Assembly: GCA_016285645.1 (NCBI GenBank) | Contig: JAEERC010000041.1 | Span: forward strand, 1-64,000 | DNA length: 64,000 nucleotides | DNA from: Clostridiaceae bacterium | GTDB taxonomy: Bacteria; Bacillota; Clostridia; Oscillospirales; Acutalibacteraceae | Reading direction: 5' to 3' | Shown here: one piece after another, positions 1-8,010 of the stretch | Position numbering within the stretch: position 1 is the first letter of the stretch | Layout: each line of letters begins with the position of its first letter | Notes under the pieces: generated by a model | Seen by the model: the letters and a program-made list of their open reading frames with translations, nothing else | Databases searched by the model: none | Told to the model about the DNA's origin: nothing | Program-made: the position numbers and the translations under genes

Positions 1-1133
1 TCGCAATGATTCGTAAACGGGAACATATCCACCGGCTGAATTTTTTTCACCCTGTATCCCTCTTTTGTAAGGAACGCAAGGTCTCTCGAGAGCGTTTCCG
101 GGTTGCAGGAGATATACACAACCCTCTCCGGCGCGAGTTTCACAAGCGACGAGAGGAATTTTATGTCGCTCCCCGCTCTCGGCGGATCCATAAACACCAC
201 ATCCGCCTTGCCGCCGCTTTTCGCCGTCTCGCGCATGAATTCGCCCGCGTCCGCCTTGACGAACCGGATGTTCTTCACCCCGTTTGCCTTCGCGTTTGAC
301 ACGGCGTCCCTCACGGCGTCGCCGTTCAATTCAACGCCGGTTACGCTCTTCGCCGTTTTCGCGGCGACAATTCCTATGGTTCCCGTGCCGCAGTAGGCGT
401 CAATCACGGTTTTTCCCTGCGCTTCGGCGAACTCAACCGCCGTGCGGTAGAGGATTTCGGTCTGCGCGGGGTTTATCTGATAAAACGATTTCGGCGAAAT
501 TCGGAACCTGCAGCCGCAGAGTTCGTCCTCGATATATCCGTTTCCGTAAAGCACCTCGCTGCGCTCGCCGAGAAGCATACTCGTTTTGTGCGGATTTATG
601 TTGAAAACCACGGTTGTGACCTGCGGAAAGGTGTTCACGATTTTTTCCGCGATGCGGTTTTTCATCGGGAAACGCGGGTTCGCCCCGACCAGCACAACCA
701 TAATTTCATCGGTCGAAAAGCCCCTTTTCACAAGCACATGGCGCAGAAAGCCCCTGCCGCTGTCCTCGTTGTAGGGCAGTATTTTGAAATCCGGCAGAAT
801 CGAGCGGATAAACACGATTATTCTGTCCGCCGTCTCGTCCTCGGTGAGGCAGGAATCAACATTCACAACATTGTGCGTGCCCGCCTGATACACGCCCGAA
901 ACGATTTTCCCCGAGCGCGTCAGCTGAAACGCCGCCTGCACCTTGTTGCGGTAGTGAAACGGATTTTCCATGCCGATAATGTCGTTTACGCGGCAGAATT
1001 TACCGAGCAGCTTTATGCATTTCGCCGTCTTCCACGAAAGCTGCTCGTCATAGGTCATATTCATAAGCTGGCACCCGCCGCATTTTTTTGCGTGCGGGCA
1101 CGGGCTTTGTTTTTTTGATTTCGCCCCCGTCAT
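1..1133 (-). CDS. rlmD: 23S rRNA (uracil-C5)-methyltransferase, RlmD/TrmA family, 3' end cut off
   Basis: SAM-dependent enzyme that methylates C5 of a uridine, most likely in 23S rRNA. The frame is open to the window edge, about 377 codons. Visible motifs are an iron-sulfur Cys set near the N-terminus (C12, C18, G19-G20-C21 and a later Cys), the SAM-binding motif YCGTGTIGI, DPPRAG, and the catalytic-Cys motif YISCNPETL close to the truncated end. The ATG at 1133-1131 overlaps the stop of the upstream Dabb gene by one base (TGATG), so translation is probably coupled. The TRAM domain that usually precedes the Cys cluster is missing. The family is clear; whether it is RlmD, RlmC or RlmCD is not decidable here. 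Confidence 0.85.
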   Translation of the reverse strand, partial: MTGAKSKKQSPCPHAKKCGGCQLMNMTYDEQLSWKTAKCIKLLGKFCRVNDIIGMENPFHYRNKVQAAFQLTRSGKIVSGVYQAGTHNVVNVDSCLTEDETADRIIVFIRSILPDFKILPYNEDSGRGFLRHVLVKRGFSTDEIMVVLVGANPRFPMKNRIAEKIVNTFPQVTTVVFNINPHKTSMLLGERSEVLYGNGYIEDELCGCRFRISPKSFYQINPAQTEILYRTAVEFAEAQGKTVIDAYCGTGTIGIVAAKTAKSVTGVELNGDAVRDAVSNAKANGVKNIRFVKADAGEFMRETAKSGGKADVVFMDPPRAGSDIKFLSSLVKLAPERVVYISCNPETLSRDLAFLTKEGYRVKKIQPVDMFPFTNHC

Positions 1134-1426
1134 CAGCCGATTACGCAGTCAACCGCTACGCTCGTCTCGCGCACGGCGTGCATATGCGGCTTCACGACCG
1201 AGCAGTGGTACGGATCCTTCTGATAGTCGGCAAGCGCCTGCTCGTCCTCAACAACAACCTGCAGAATCACATCATATGAGCGCTCGGAATGAAGAAAATC
1301 CACACCCGCCTCGATTGACTTTATCTGAGGAACCTTCCCCTCCATGGAAAGGAGAACCTCCTTCGCCTTTTCGCAGTTTTCCGCGCTGTTGTCCTTAAGT
1401 TTAAAACAAACCGTATGTTTAATCAT
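1133..1426 (-). CDS. Dabb (stress-responsive A/B barrel) domain protein
   Basis: A 97-residue protein that fits the dimeric alpha/beta-barrel (Dabb) family in length and pattern: it opens with IKHTVCFKLKD, followed by an amphipathic helix and the segment SYDVILQVVVEDEQALADY. Members are small cytoplasmic dimers, and most have no known reaction. The start ATG at 1426 follows the ribosome binding site AAAGGAAAAG. Its stop overlaps the start of the methyltransferase gene by one base, so the two are probably one transcript. No catalytic role can be assigned from the sequence. Confidence 0.8.
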   Translation of the reverse strand: MIKHTVCFKLKDNSAENCEKAKEVLLSMEGKVPQIKSIEAGVDFLHSERSYDVILQVVVEDEQALADYQKDPYHCSVVKPHMHAVRETSVAVDCVIG

Positions 1427-1440
1427 ATCTTTTCCTTTCG

Positions 1441-1887
1441 GGTTTTATTCACAGTATAACTGCCTTAGTCTCGCGTAGGGCACGGATTCTTCCGTGCCGC
1501 TTTCGCGACCGTCCGTGAGGACGGTATTTTGCGCAGACTCCTTCCGTCACATCGTCACTGCGTTCCTCTGTGCCACCTGTCTCGCCTGCCGGCTCGGTCG
1601 GTGCTTCTGCCTATGGCAGAGGTCTCCACCGGAGACCCGCACCCCCATAGGAGGAGGCCACGACGGACGGAAGTTTTGTTGTAACCGTAGGGCGGCTCCC
1701 CCTAAAGCCGCCGTCTCCGCGACCGTCCGTGAGGACAAAGCCTTCCCATCGAGGTTATTCCCCTGTCAGGGGAAATGTCGTCGAAGACGACAAAAGGGTG
1801 CCCGTTTTTGGAGAAAAAAGGTGGGTGAGCGCTGCGAACCCGGATGAGGTGTGCCATCCGCCGCGGACGGAGTCCGACCTTAACTCC
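1441..1887. repeat. Mosaic dispersed repeat region, no gene
   Basis: This 447-base gap holds no credible gene. It is built from repeat modules that occur elsewhere in the window. The part at about 1476-1580 is, reverse-complemented, nearly the same as about 51388-51487. The part at about 1655-1680 corresponds to about 51358-51378. A structured module (1579-1645) is inserted between them. Small antisense frames here are repeat translations. Confidence 0.75.
1579..1645 (-). repeat. Structured GGTCTCC-hairpin repeat, copy A
   Basis: Read on the minus strand it starts GGGGTGCGGG, then has the hairpin GGTCTCC-GGT-GGAGACC, a second hairpin TCTGCC-ATA-GGCAGA, and the conserved tail GCACCGACCGAGCC. 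The same order is seen in copies at 23924-24008, 24251-24335 and 54829-54913. This copy lacks their outer 8-base inverted repeat. Confidence 0.8.
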
Positions 1888-3147
1888 TCACTTCTTTATC
1901 TTCTCCCAATACTCCTTCGCCGCCTGCTCAATCTTGTTGTCGCCGAATTCGTAATAGACGCGGTCCTTTATCGCGTCGGGAAGATACTGCTGTTTTACCC
2001 AGTGGTTCTCAAAACTGTGGGCATATTTGTAATTCTGCCCCTTGTTCGGGTTGTCCTCGCCATCATAATGCTTGTTCTGAAGCTGCCGCGGCACGGGCCC
2101 CGTGTTGCCCTTCTGAACATCCGAGAGCGCGTAGTCAATCGCCATCGCTCCCGAGTTGGATTTTGGCGAATTGCAAACGAGAATCACCGCGTCGGCGAGC
2201 GGTATTCTCGCCTCGGGCAGACCGACAGCCATCGCCATATCCACAGCCGCCTTCACAATGGGGATAACCTGCGGATAGGCGAGCCCCACATCCTCACACG
2301 CGCACACCATAAGCCGGCGGCAGGCGGAGGGCAGGTCGCCCGCCTCGAGTAAGCGCGCCAGATAGTGAAGCGCCGCCTGCGGGTCGGACCCGCGCATCGA
2401 TTTCTGATAGGCGGAGACAATGTCGTAGTGCTCGTCGCCGTCTCTGTCATAGCGCATGGCGCTTTTCTGCGTGAGTTCCTTCGCCGATTCAAGGGTGATT
2501 ACCCCGTCACCGTTCCCCTCGGCGGCAAGCGCGCACAGTTCCGCGGCGTTTATCGCCTTGCGCACATCCCCTCCGCACGAGCGTGAAATATAATCGGTCA
2601 CCCCGTCCTCGATTTCGTATTTTTCGTTGCGCTCCTCACTCATAAAGCCGAAGGCGCGCTCAACCGCCTTTTCGATTTCGGCGGGCTCAACGCTTTTGAA
2701 CTCAAACACCGTGCTTCGCGAAAGAATCGCGTTGTAAACATAGAAATACGGGTTCTCCGTTGTTGAGGCAATCAGCGTAATGGCGCCGTTTTCAATGTAT
2801 TCAAGCAGCGTCTGCTGCTGTTTTTTGTTGAAATACTGAATCTCGTCGAGATACAGCAGAATGCCGTTGGGCGCGAGGAAGGTGTCCAGCTTTGAAATGG
2901 CGTCCTTTATATCCGCCGTGCCCGCGGTGGTGCCGTTGAGCTTTACCAGACAGCGGTCGGTGGATTTCGCGATTATTCCCGCGAGCGTGGTCTTGCCCAC
3001 ACCGGGAGGGCCGTAGAACACCATATTCGGAAGCTCGCCCGATTTTATGATGTTCCCGAGCGGCTTTCCTTCGCCGAGCAGGTGTTTCTGCCCGACTATA
3101 TCTTCAATTTCCCCGGGGCGCAGCCTCTCCGCAAGAGGTACGGACAT
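1888..3147 (-). CDS. rarA: RarA (MgsA) AAA+ ATPase, replication-associated recombination protein
   Basis: Homologue of the clamp-loader-like ATPase that acts at stalled replication forks. At 419 residues it has the family's usual length. It starts MSVPLAERLRPGEIEDIVGQ, typical of RarA. It has Walker A GPPGVGKTT near residue 48, Walker B ILLYLDEIQ (commonly DEIH in the family), sensor region IASTTENPYF, and the C-terminal tetramerisation part with GSDPQAALHYLARLLEAGD and LPDAIKDRVYYEFG. The ATG at 3147 follows GGGGGA. It is an independent gene between glyS and the repeat region. Confidence 0.95.
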   Translation of the reverse strand: MSVPLAERLRPGEIEDIVGQKHLLGEGKPLGNIIKSGELPNMVFYGPPGVGKTTLAGIIAKSTDRCLVKLNGTTAGTADIKDAISKLDTFLAPNGILLYLDEIQYFNKKQQQTLLEYIENGAITLIASTTENPYFYVYNAILSRSTVFEFKSVEPAEIEKAVERAFGFMSEERNEKYEIEDGVTDYISRSCGGDVRKAINAAELCALAAEGNGDGVITLESAKELTQKSAMRYDRDGDEHYDIVSAYQKSMRGSDPQAALHYLARLLEAGDLPSACRRLMVCACEDVGLAYPQVIPIVKAAVDMAMAVGLPEARIPLADAVILVCNSPKSNSGAMAIDYALSDVQKGNTGPVPRQLQNKHYDGEDNPNKGQNYKYAHSFENHWVKQQYLPDAIKDRVYYEFGDNKIEQAAKEYWEKIKK

Positions 3148-3172
3148 TGTTATTCCCCCTTTATTTTAAATA

Positions 3173-3201
3173 AGCGGAGAGACATTATGCGCCTCTCCGC
3201 T
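3173..3201 (-). terminator. Rho-independent terminator after glyS
   Basis: Inverted repeat AGCGGAGAG ... CTCTCCGCT lies 7 bases beyond the glyS stop, followed on the minus strand by an A/T-rich stretch (TTATTTAAAAT). The T-run is broken, so strength is uncertain. Confidence 0.6.
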
Positions 3202-3207
3202 TTGTGA

Positions 3208-4587
3208 TTAAAACGCGATGTTTCTGCCGACATATTCGTCAAGCTCTTCAATCTTTATGCGCACCTGATCCATCGTGTCGCGGTCGCGCACGGTTACACA
3301 GCCGTCCTCAAGCGAGTCGAAGTCGAAGGTTATGCAAAGCGGCGTGCCGATTTCGTCCTCCCTGCGGTAGCGCTTGCCTATGGAGCCGGTCTCGTCGAAG
3401 TCAATCATATATTTCTTCGAAAGCGATTCATAGATCTTGAGAGCGTCGTCGCTGAGTTTCTTTGAAAGGGGCAGAACAGCCGCCTTGTAGGGAGCCACGG
3501 CGGGGCTTAAATGAAGCACCACTCTCGTGTCGTTCTTCTCGGCGTCGAGCACTTCCTCGTCATACGCCTCGCAGAGAAGCGCGAGCACGGTTCTGTCAAG
3601 GCCGTAGGTACTCTCTATGATGTAGGGTATGAATTTCTCGTTCGTTTCGGGGTCAAGATACTCGAGTTTCTGCCCGCTGTATTCCTGGTGACGGGTAAGG
3701 TCAAAATCGGTTCTGTTGTGTGTGCCGTTGATTTCGCCCCAGCCGAACGGGAACAGGAACTCAATGTCGCAGGCGGCTTTGGCGTAGTGCGCGAGTTTTT
3801 CGTGGTCGTGATAGCGCAGGTGCTCGGGAGCGATGCCAAGATCCTCAAAATACTTTCTGCCGTATTCCTTGAAGTAGTCGTAAAGTTCGGCGTCCGTGCC
3901 CTCCTTGCAGAAGGTCTGGAACTCCATCTGCTCAAACTCGATTGTGCGGAAGGTGAAGTTGCCGGGCGTGATTTCGTTGCGGAACGCCTTGCCTATCTGA
4001 CCGATTGAGAAGGGGAGTTTCGCGCGCATTGTGCGCTGAACGTTCTGGTAGTTCACATATTCGCCCTGAGCGTTTTCGGGGCGCAGATATATGATGCTCT
4101 TCGAGTCGTTCGTGACGCCCCTGAAGGTCTGGAACATAAGGTTGAACTCGCGGATGTCGGTGAAGTTGTGCTTTCCGCAGTTCGGGCAGGGAATTGAGTG
4201 ATCCTTTATATACTGGAACATCTCCTCCTTGGTCATGCCGTCGGCGTGCGCGTCGGGGTCGAAATCGTCAATCAGATTGTCGGCTCTGTGGCGCATCTTG
4301 CACTCCTTGCAGTCAAGAAGCGGGTCGGAGAAACTCGCCACATGGCCGCTCGCCTCCCACACTCTCGGGTGCATGAGGATATCCGCGTCAACCTCAAAGC
4401 TGTTTCTGCGCTCCTGAATAAATCTCTTTCTCCAGGTGTCCTTTACATTGTTCTTCATTCTCGCGCCGAGAGGGCCGTAGTCCCAGGTGTTCGCGAGCCC
4501 GCCGTATATGTCGCTTCCGGCGAAGATAAAGCCCCTGCTCTTGCAAAGGTTTACAATTTTTTCCATCGTTTTTTCGGTGTTTTCCAT
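3208..4587 (-). CDS. glyS: Glycyl-tRNA synthetase, single-chain alpha2 type
   Basis: Class II synthetase that charges tRNA-Gly. This is the single-chain eukaryote/archaea-like form found in many Firmicutes, not the two-subunit GlyQ/GlyS. The 460 residues start MENTEKTMEKIVNLCKSRGF with GSDIYGGLANTWDYGPLG, then class II motif 2 around FRNEITP and motif 3 TYGLDRTVLALL, then an anticodon-binding domain with HLSPAVAPYKAAVLPL. The start is taken at 4587 because AAGGAG sits 6 bases upstream; an in-frame extension to 4662 has no ribosome binding site. A sigma-A-type promoter is seen directly upstream. No T-box was seen. Confidence 0.96.
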   Translation of the reverse strand: MENTEKTMEKIVNLCKSRGFIFAGSDIYGGLANTWDYGPLGARMKNNVKDTWRKRFIQERRNSFEVDADILMHPRVWEASGHVASFSDPLLDCKECKMRHRADNLIDDFDPDAHADGMTKEEMFQYIKDHSIPCPNCGKHNFTDIREFNLMFQTFRGVTNDSKSIIYLRPENAQGEYVNYQNVQRTMRAKLPFSIGQIGKAFRNEITPGNFTFRTIEFEQMEFQTFCKEGTDAELYDYFKEYGRKYFEDLGIAPEHLRYHDHEKLAHYAKAACDIEFLFPFGWGEINGTHNRTDFDLTRHQEYSGQKLEYLDPETNEKFIPYIIESTYGLDRTVLALLCEAYDEEVLDAEKNDTRVVLHLSPAVAPYKAAVLPLSKKLSDDALKIYESLSKKYMIDFDETGSIGKRYRREDEIGTPLCITFDFDSLEDGCVTVRDRDTMDQVRIKIEELDEYVGRNIAF

Positions 4588-4620
4588 AATGCGCTCCTTA
4601 TATATACAATTCAAGGAAAT

Positions 4621-4649
4621 ATGATAAAACAATATAATAAAAATGTCAA
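4621..4649 (-). promoter_or_regulatory. Sigma-A-type promoter of glyS
   Basis: On the minus strand TTGACA (4649-4644), a 17-base spacer, and TATCAT (4626-4621), ending about 34 bases before the glyS start. The match to consensus is good and the spacing ideal. Confidence 0.75.
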
Positions 4650-4713
4650 TGATTAATATCAATTCACGGTTTTCGTTGCCGTAAAGCGAGACAGCATGTA
4701 CTTGACTCCCGAC

Positions 4714-4740
4714 AAAAAAAGACCCGCCGCGCGGCAGGTC
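4714..4740 (-). terminator. Rho-independent terminator after the HD gene
   Basis: On the minus strand GACCTGCCGC and GCGGCGGGTC form a GC-rich stem with one mismatch, followed by seven T. It begins 9 bases after the stop of the HD-domain gene. A T-rich stretch also lies on the other side, so it could work both ways. Confidence 0.8.
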
Positions 4741-4748
4741 TTTTTCTT

Positions 4749-5303
4749 TTATTCTCCGAAAACCTTTTTGAACAGTTCCATATACTCCTCATACGCCTCC
4801 GTGTAGCTGAGCTCGGAGATGTATTTGAGCACCGTTTCGTGATACCAGCGCTGTTCCTTCGGGTCCTTCTCGTTGAACCGCGCGAAAACAAGGTCGCCGA
4901 TTCTGTCATAATCGCAGTAAAGCGCGCGCATATTCGCGAGCTTGTCGGCAAGCCAGAGCTGCTTTATTTTGATGTCGCTGTCTTTAAGCTCGCGAAGACT
5001 CTCCTCCTTGCGGATTTTCCACGACTCGCTCGCACTTATTTCGGGGCGCTTGTTCTCCGTTTCGCCCGCGACTATTGCCGCTATATTTTCGCCGAAATTC
5101 TCAAGTATGTCTTGTGCCGTAACATCGGTGTCCTCAACCGTGTCGTGAAGAACCGCCGCCGCCATAACATCGATATCGTCGGTGATTCTGCCGGCGTTTA
5201 CCGCCACCTCGAGCGGATGAAGAATAAACGGGCTGCCGTCCTTGCGAAGCTGACCCTCGTGCGCTTTAACCGCGAAAATAATTGCTTTTTCAAGTGCGTT
5301 CAT
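4749..5303 (-). CDS. HD-domain phosphohydrolase, MESH1/SpoT-hydrolase-like
   Basis: A 184-residue protein that consists of a single HD domain like the (p)ppGpp hydrolase half of RelA/SpoT. Metal-binding motifs are present: FAVKAHEGQLRKDGSPFILHPLEVA near the N-terminus, the paired His-Asp in VLHDTVEDTD, and a later Asp in LADKLANMRAL. There is no synthetase, TGS or ACT domain, so it resembles a stand-alone small alarmone hydrolase. Substrate specificity is inferred from family similarity only. It is a single gene with its own terminator, and its start ATG is at 5303. Confidence 0.8.
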   Translation of the reverse strand: MNALEKAIIFAVKAHEGQLRKDGSPFILHPLEVAVNAGRITDDIDVMAAAVLHDTVEDTDVTAQDILENFGENIAAIVAGETENKRPEISASESWKIRKEESLRELKDSDIKIKQLWLADKLANMRALYCDYDRIGDLVFARFNEKDPKEQRWYHETVLKYISELSYTEAYEEYMELFKKVFGE

Positions 5304-5598
5304 TTTTCTGCCTCCAGATATTATTCCGGCATTGCCGGTGTGCTTTATTTATAACATGTCTCAACCGTACTGCCGTATCAGCCGTTTGAGTTTTTTTACC
5401 ACTAAAAAGATAACAGATTATAAACCCTTTGTCAATTATCCCCGCCCGGCGGAATATATGCTTTTATTTCTCCCCGAAAGCGGTTTTTCCCGGCCGTATT
5501 TCCCCGAAAATACCGTTTATTTTCATCCGTATATGCGCTATATTATAATCGCAGCAGGGAAAAAGCCCCTGCAAAAAAACCGGAAGGAGCTCAACGAA

Positions 5599-5820
5599 AT
5601 GAACGGCAGCGCAATCAGAACAATAGCAGTAATCGCGGTCGCGCTCTATTTCATAGCGCCCGACCTTCTGCCGGGACCGGTTGACGATGTAATCGTGGCG
5701 ATTCTCGCTTATATGCTTACAAAGAAGCTGACCGGCAGAAAAAGAGAGAGAACCGAACACGAATCGTGGTACGGTTCCGAGAAAGATATAAGAGGTGTTA
5801 ATTATGTGGACGAACAATAA
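5599..5820 (+). CDS. Small membrane protein, DUF1232/YkvA-like
   Basis: A 73-residue protein starting at ATG 5599 behind GGAAGGAGC. The hydrophobic segment IRTIAVIAVALYFIAPDLLPGPVDD and the following VIVAILAYML resemble the DUF1232 pattern in which a PxDLxPG motif is followed by DD. The C-terminal third is charged and hydrophilic. The last 17 bases overlap the start of the PspC gene, so the two are probably co-translated. The reading frame extends further upstream to 5332, but that part lacks a ribosome binding site. Function unknown. Confidence 0.65.
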   Translation: MNGSAIRTIAVIAVALYFIAPDLLPGPVDDVIVAILAYMLTKKLTGRKRERTEHESWYGSEKDIRGVNYVDEQ

Positions 5821-6001
5821 AAAATTATACAAGAGCACAACCGACCGCAAGCTTTTCGGAGTCTGCGGAGGCATAGCGGAATATTTCGGCATAGACTCCT
5901 CAATCGTGCGCCTCGGCCTTGTGCTGTTTGTACTCGCGGGCGGCAGCGGAGTGCTGTTCTATCTCATCGCGGCGCTTGTTCTGTCGGACAATCCCGATTA
6001 A
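5804..6001 (+). CDS. PspC-domain membrane protein
   Basis: A 65-residue protein with the PspC signature: a short basic start with LYKSTTDRKLFGVCGG, then IAEYFGIDSSIVRLG, then one membrane span LVLFVLAGGSGVLFYLIAALVL. PspC proteins are small inner-membrane proteins linked to envelope stress, but small stand-alone copies in Firmicutes are mostly uncharacterised. The start is taken at 5804 (ATG behind AAGAGGTG) rather than 5795. It overlaps the preceding gene by 17 bases. Confidence 0.85.
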   Translation: MWTNNKKLYKSTTDRKLFGVCGGIAEYFGIDSSIVRLGLVLFVLAGGSGVLFYLIAALVLSDNPD

Positions 6002-6313
6002 CCGGACCTTTCCCTTTTAAAAATACTTCCTTTTTATAAGTCTCCTTTCTTATTTTCTCTTCAACGGGCTGCCACCCTCGCGGCTGCCCGCAGGTCGCAA
6101 AGCCGGCGCTCCTGCCGGGTTAAACCCTCACTCACAAAGCCATTCATCTCCCCGTAAATAGGATAAACCACGCCGGCTGAGCGGTCTGCAAAATCCAACT
6201 TTGATTTAAACCTTTTTGTTTTTTCATTTGTTTTACTTCCTTTTCCTGTGCGGCGGGGTGCTTCATCCCGCCGTATACCCTTACCTCCCCCTTTTTTCAA
6301 GGAGCTGATTATA
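6002..6313. other. Intergenic stretch without a recognised gene
   Basis: This 312-base stretch starts pyrimidine-rich (6002-6060), and then has moderately GC-rich sequence. The minus-strand frame at 6061-6453 runs through it and antisense to the next gene, without a ribosome binding site or recognisable family. No RNA gene was seen. Confidence 0.5.
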
Positions 6314-6445
6314 ATGTATATTGAATATGAAAACCGTTCTTCGCGCAGGCGCCGCAGAGGATGCGCGGGCTGCGGATGCGGCGGATGCGGCACGCCTCTG
6401 CTTATTGCGGCAATCGCGGCGGCTGTGCTGATATTCCTGCGCTGA
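6314..6445 (+). CDS. 43-residue Cys/Gly-rich single-span membrane peptide
   Basis: Starts at ATG 6314 behind AAGGAG with 9-base spacing. The peptide has a polar start (MYIEYENRSS), a basic run RRRRR, a compact Cys/Gly motif (GCAGCGCGGCG, four Cys), and one C-terminal membrane span (LLIAAIAAAVLIF). A strong terminator begins 12 bases after the stop. The ribosome binding site, terminator and protein-like layout argue that it is expressed. The function is unknown; Cys clustering before a span could bind metal or carry an acyl group. Confidence 0.6.
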   Translation: MYIEYENRSSRRRRRGCAGCGCGGCGTPLLIAAIAAAVLIFLR

Positions 6446-6457
6446 TAAAACATAAGA

Positions 6458-6492
6458 CCGGGCTGCTCAGGCAGCCCGGCCGTTTCTTTTTT
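6458..6492 (+). terminator. Strong rho-independent terminator
   Basis: CCGGGCTGC-TCAG-GCAGCCCGG is a perfect 9-base-pair stem with a tetraloop, followed by a T-rich tail. It serves the 43-residue peptide gene and may also stop transcription from the convergent gene at 6496-7935. Confidence 0.85.
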
Positions 6493-6495
6493 TAC

Positions 6496-7935
6496 TTAAA
6501 TTTGGGGAGAATTATCCTTTTCAAAGAAAATCAGATAATCATCCATGGTGAAATCCAACATTCCATAAGCTGAGTTTGAAGTATCCTGAATGACAAATAC
6601 CTCAAATTCTCCGCCATTGGTGTTTGTAAATTGATATTTGAAATCACCATCGCCGTCGATTGTGATAAACTTCCATGTAAAATCAACCGTGGTGCCGTTA
6701 GTTAAGGTTACTTTTGCAGTATAATCGCCGTTTACAACCAATGATTGATTTAAAGACACCGTTTGTCTGGTTGTGCGAACTATCGTAGATTCTTCATTCC
6801 AGTCACCTATAATCAGCGTCTCGGCAAAAGGTCTTTCAACCGTGACCTTGCACTCGGCTTTGATTCCGTTTGACGCCGTCGCGGTAACTGTGCAGGTTCC
6901 GAGTCCTTTTGTGGCAATACTACCTTTTACATCAACCGTTGCGACCTTGTCGTTGTCTGTTTCCCAGGTTATTTTGCCATCTGTCACCTTTTCGGGCGTG
7001 ATTGTCGCGGTGAGCTGCATTGTATCGCCCATATTGAGCGTTATACTGCTCTGTGACAACTTGATTTCCTTTGGCTCAATAACTACGGTAACAATTATCT
7101 TGTCCGAAACACCCTTTTCGCTCGTTGCCTTGATTGTGCATTCGCCTTCGCCCACGGGCGTTACCTTGCCGTCCTTTACCGTCGCGACCTTCTCATCGGA
7201 TGAGGACCACGCAAGCCCCTCTTCCTTGTTGTTTTCGGGAAGAACGGTATATATCACTTCATACTCGGAGTCTATATCTATCGTTGTCGCGGGTGTCTCA
7301 AATTCCACCGAGGTTATCGGAATAGGTCTGAAGAATATAAAGGCAAGCGCTCCCGCTATAACAGCGAGCACGGCAAGGATCGCGACAATAAGCTTAGCCG
7401 AGCCTTTTTTCTTTTCCTTCTTCGGCTCGGGAGGAATATATGCCGGAGGAGCGGGAGGTGCCGGAGGCACGGGATTATACTGCCCGGTCTGATTAAAAGG
7501 AGGAGCCGGGTTGACCGGAGCGCTGTAGTCGTTCCGTACCGGAGGAGCCGGAGGAGCGGGAGGCGTGATGCTTTCCTGCGAAACTTCGGGTTCCGGCTCA
7601 ACAACGTTTTCCGCCGGTTCCTCTTTTACCTGCGGTTCCTCGTTAACGGGAATCTCAACGCTTTCCTGCGAAACTTCGGATTCCGGCTCAACATTGCTTT
7701 CTTTTACTTCTTCAACCGCCGGCTGTTCCGGAATTTCCGCCGGAACCTCATTCGCTGGTGGCGTGTTGTTTACGGGCGGTACTCCGTTTGACGCAAGCAG
7801 CACCGTCTTGTCGTCATCGGGAATGTTTGCCTGCCTTTCGGGCGCGGCAGACGAGCCTATCGGTAAAACCGGGGCTCCGCACTGTGTGCAGAATTTGTTG
7901 GTTCCTACATTTGCTCCGCATTTTGTACAGAACAT
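6496..7935 (-). CDS. Zinc-ribbon membrane protein with two bacterial Ig-like (BIG2) domains
   Basis: A 479-residue protein. Residues 2-22 form a zinc ribbon (CTKCGA ... CTQCGAPV). Then comes a long acidic Pro/Glu-rich linker (about 30-170), a Lys-rich stop, one membrane span (LIVAILAVLAVIAGALAFIFF, near 185-205), and an outside part with two BIG2 domains recognised by repeated SSSDEKVATV/ETDNDKVATV and GxxTxTATxxNG patterns. A C-terminal region of about 100 residues is unrecognised. ATG 7935 is preferred over TTG 7938 by ribosome-binding-site spacing. The layout suggests a cell-surface protein anchored with the ribbon inside. Related in plan to the three zinc-ribbon proteins at 35.6-40.7 kb. 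Confidence 0.8.
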   Translation of the reverse strand: MFCTKCGANVGTNKFCTQCGAPVLPIGSSAAPERQANIPDDDKTVLLASNGVPPVNNTPPANEVPAEIPEQPAVEEVKESNVEPESEVSQESVEIPVNEEPQVKEEPAENVVEPEPEVSQESITPPAPPAPPVRNDYSAPVNPAPPFNQTGQYNPVPPAPPAPPAYIPPEPKKEKKKGSAKLIVAILAVLAVIAGALAFIFFRPIPITSVEFETPATTIDIDSEYEVIYTVLPENNKEEGLAWSSSDEKVATVKDGKVTPVGEGECTIKATSEKGVSDKIIVTVVIEPKEIKLSQSSITLNMGDTMQLTATITPEKVTDGKITWETDNDKVATVDVKGSIATKGLGTCTVTATASNGIKAECKVTVERPFAETLIIGDWNEESTIVRTTRQTVSLNQSLVVNGDYTAKVTLTNGTTVDFTWKFITIDGDGDFKYQFTNTNGGEFEVFVIQDTSNSAYGMLDFTMDDYLIFFEKDNSPQI

Positions 7936-7972
7936 CAATTACTCCTCCTTAAAAAACTCATTATAAACATCT

Positions 7973-7998
7973 GCCCCGGTCCGACCGGGAACCGGGGC
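7973..7998 (-). terminator. Hairpin after the EF-G2 gene
   Basis: GCCCCGGT and ACCGGGGC form a perfect 8-base stem 12 bases beyond the stop of the EF-G2-type gene. The downstream T-run on the minus strand is weak. Confidence 0.6.
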
Positions 7999-8010
7999 AT
8001 AAAAACTTTA

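Noticed and set aside
3208-4662. Longer GlyRS start at 4662
   Set aside because: The extra 25 residues cover the promoter elements and lack a ribosome binding site; ATG 4587 is well placed.
4664-4951. 95-codon minus-strand frame overlapping the HD gene
   Set aside because: Out-of-frame shadow of the HD-domain gene that crosses its terminator.
6061-6453. 130-codon minus-strand frame
   Set aside because: Antisense to the 43-residue peptide gene, no ribosome binding site, low-complexity translation without family.
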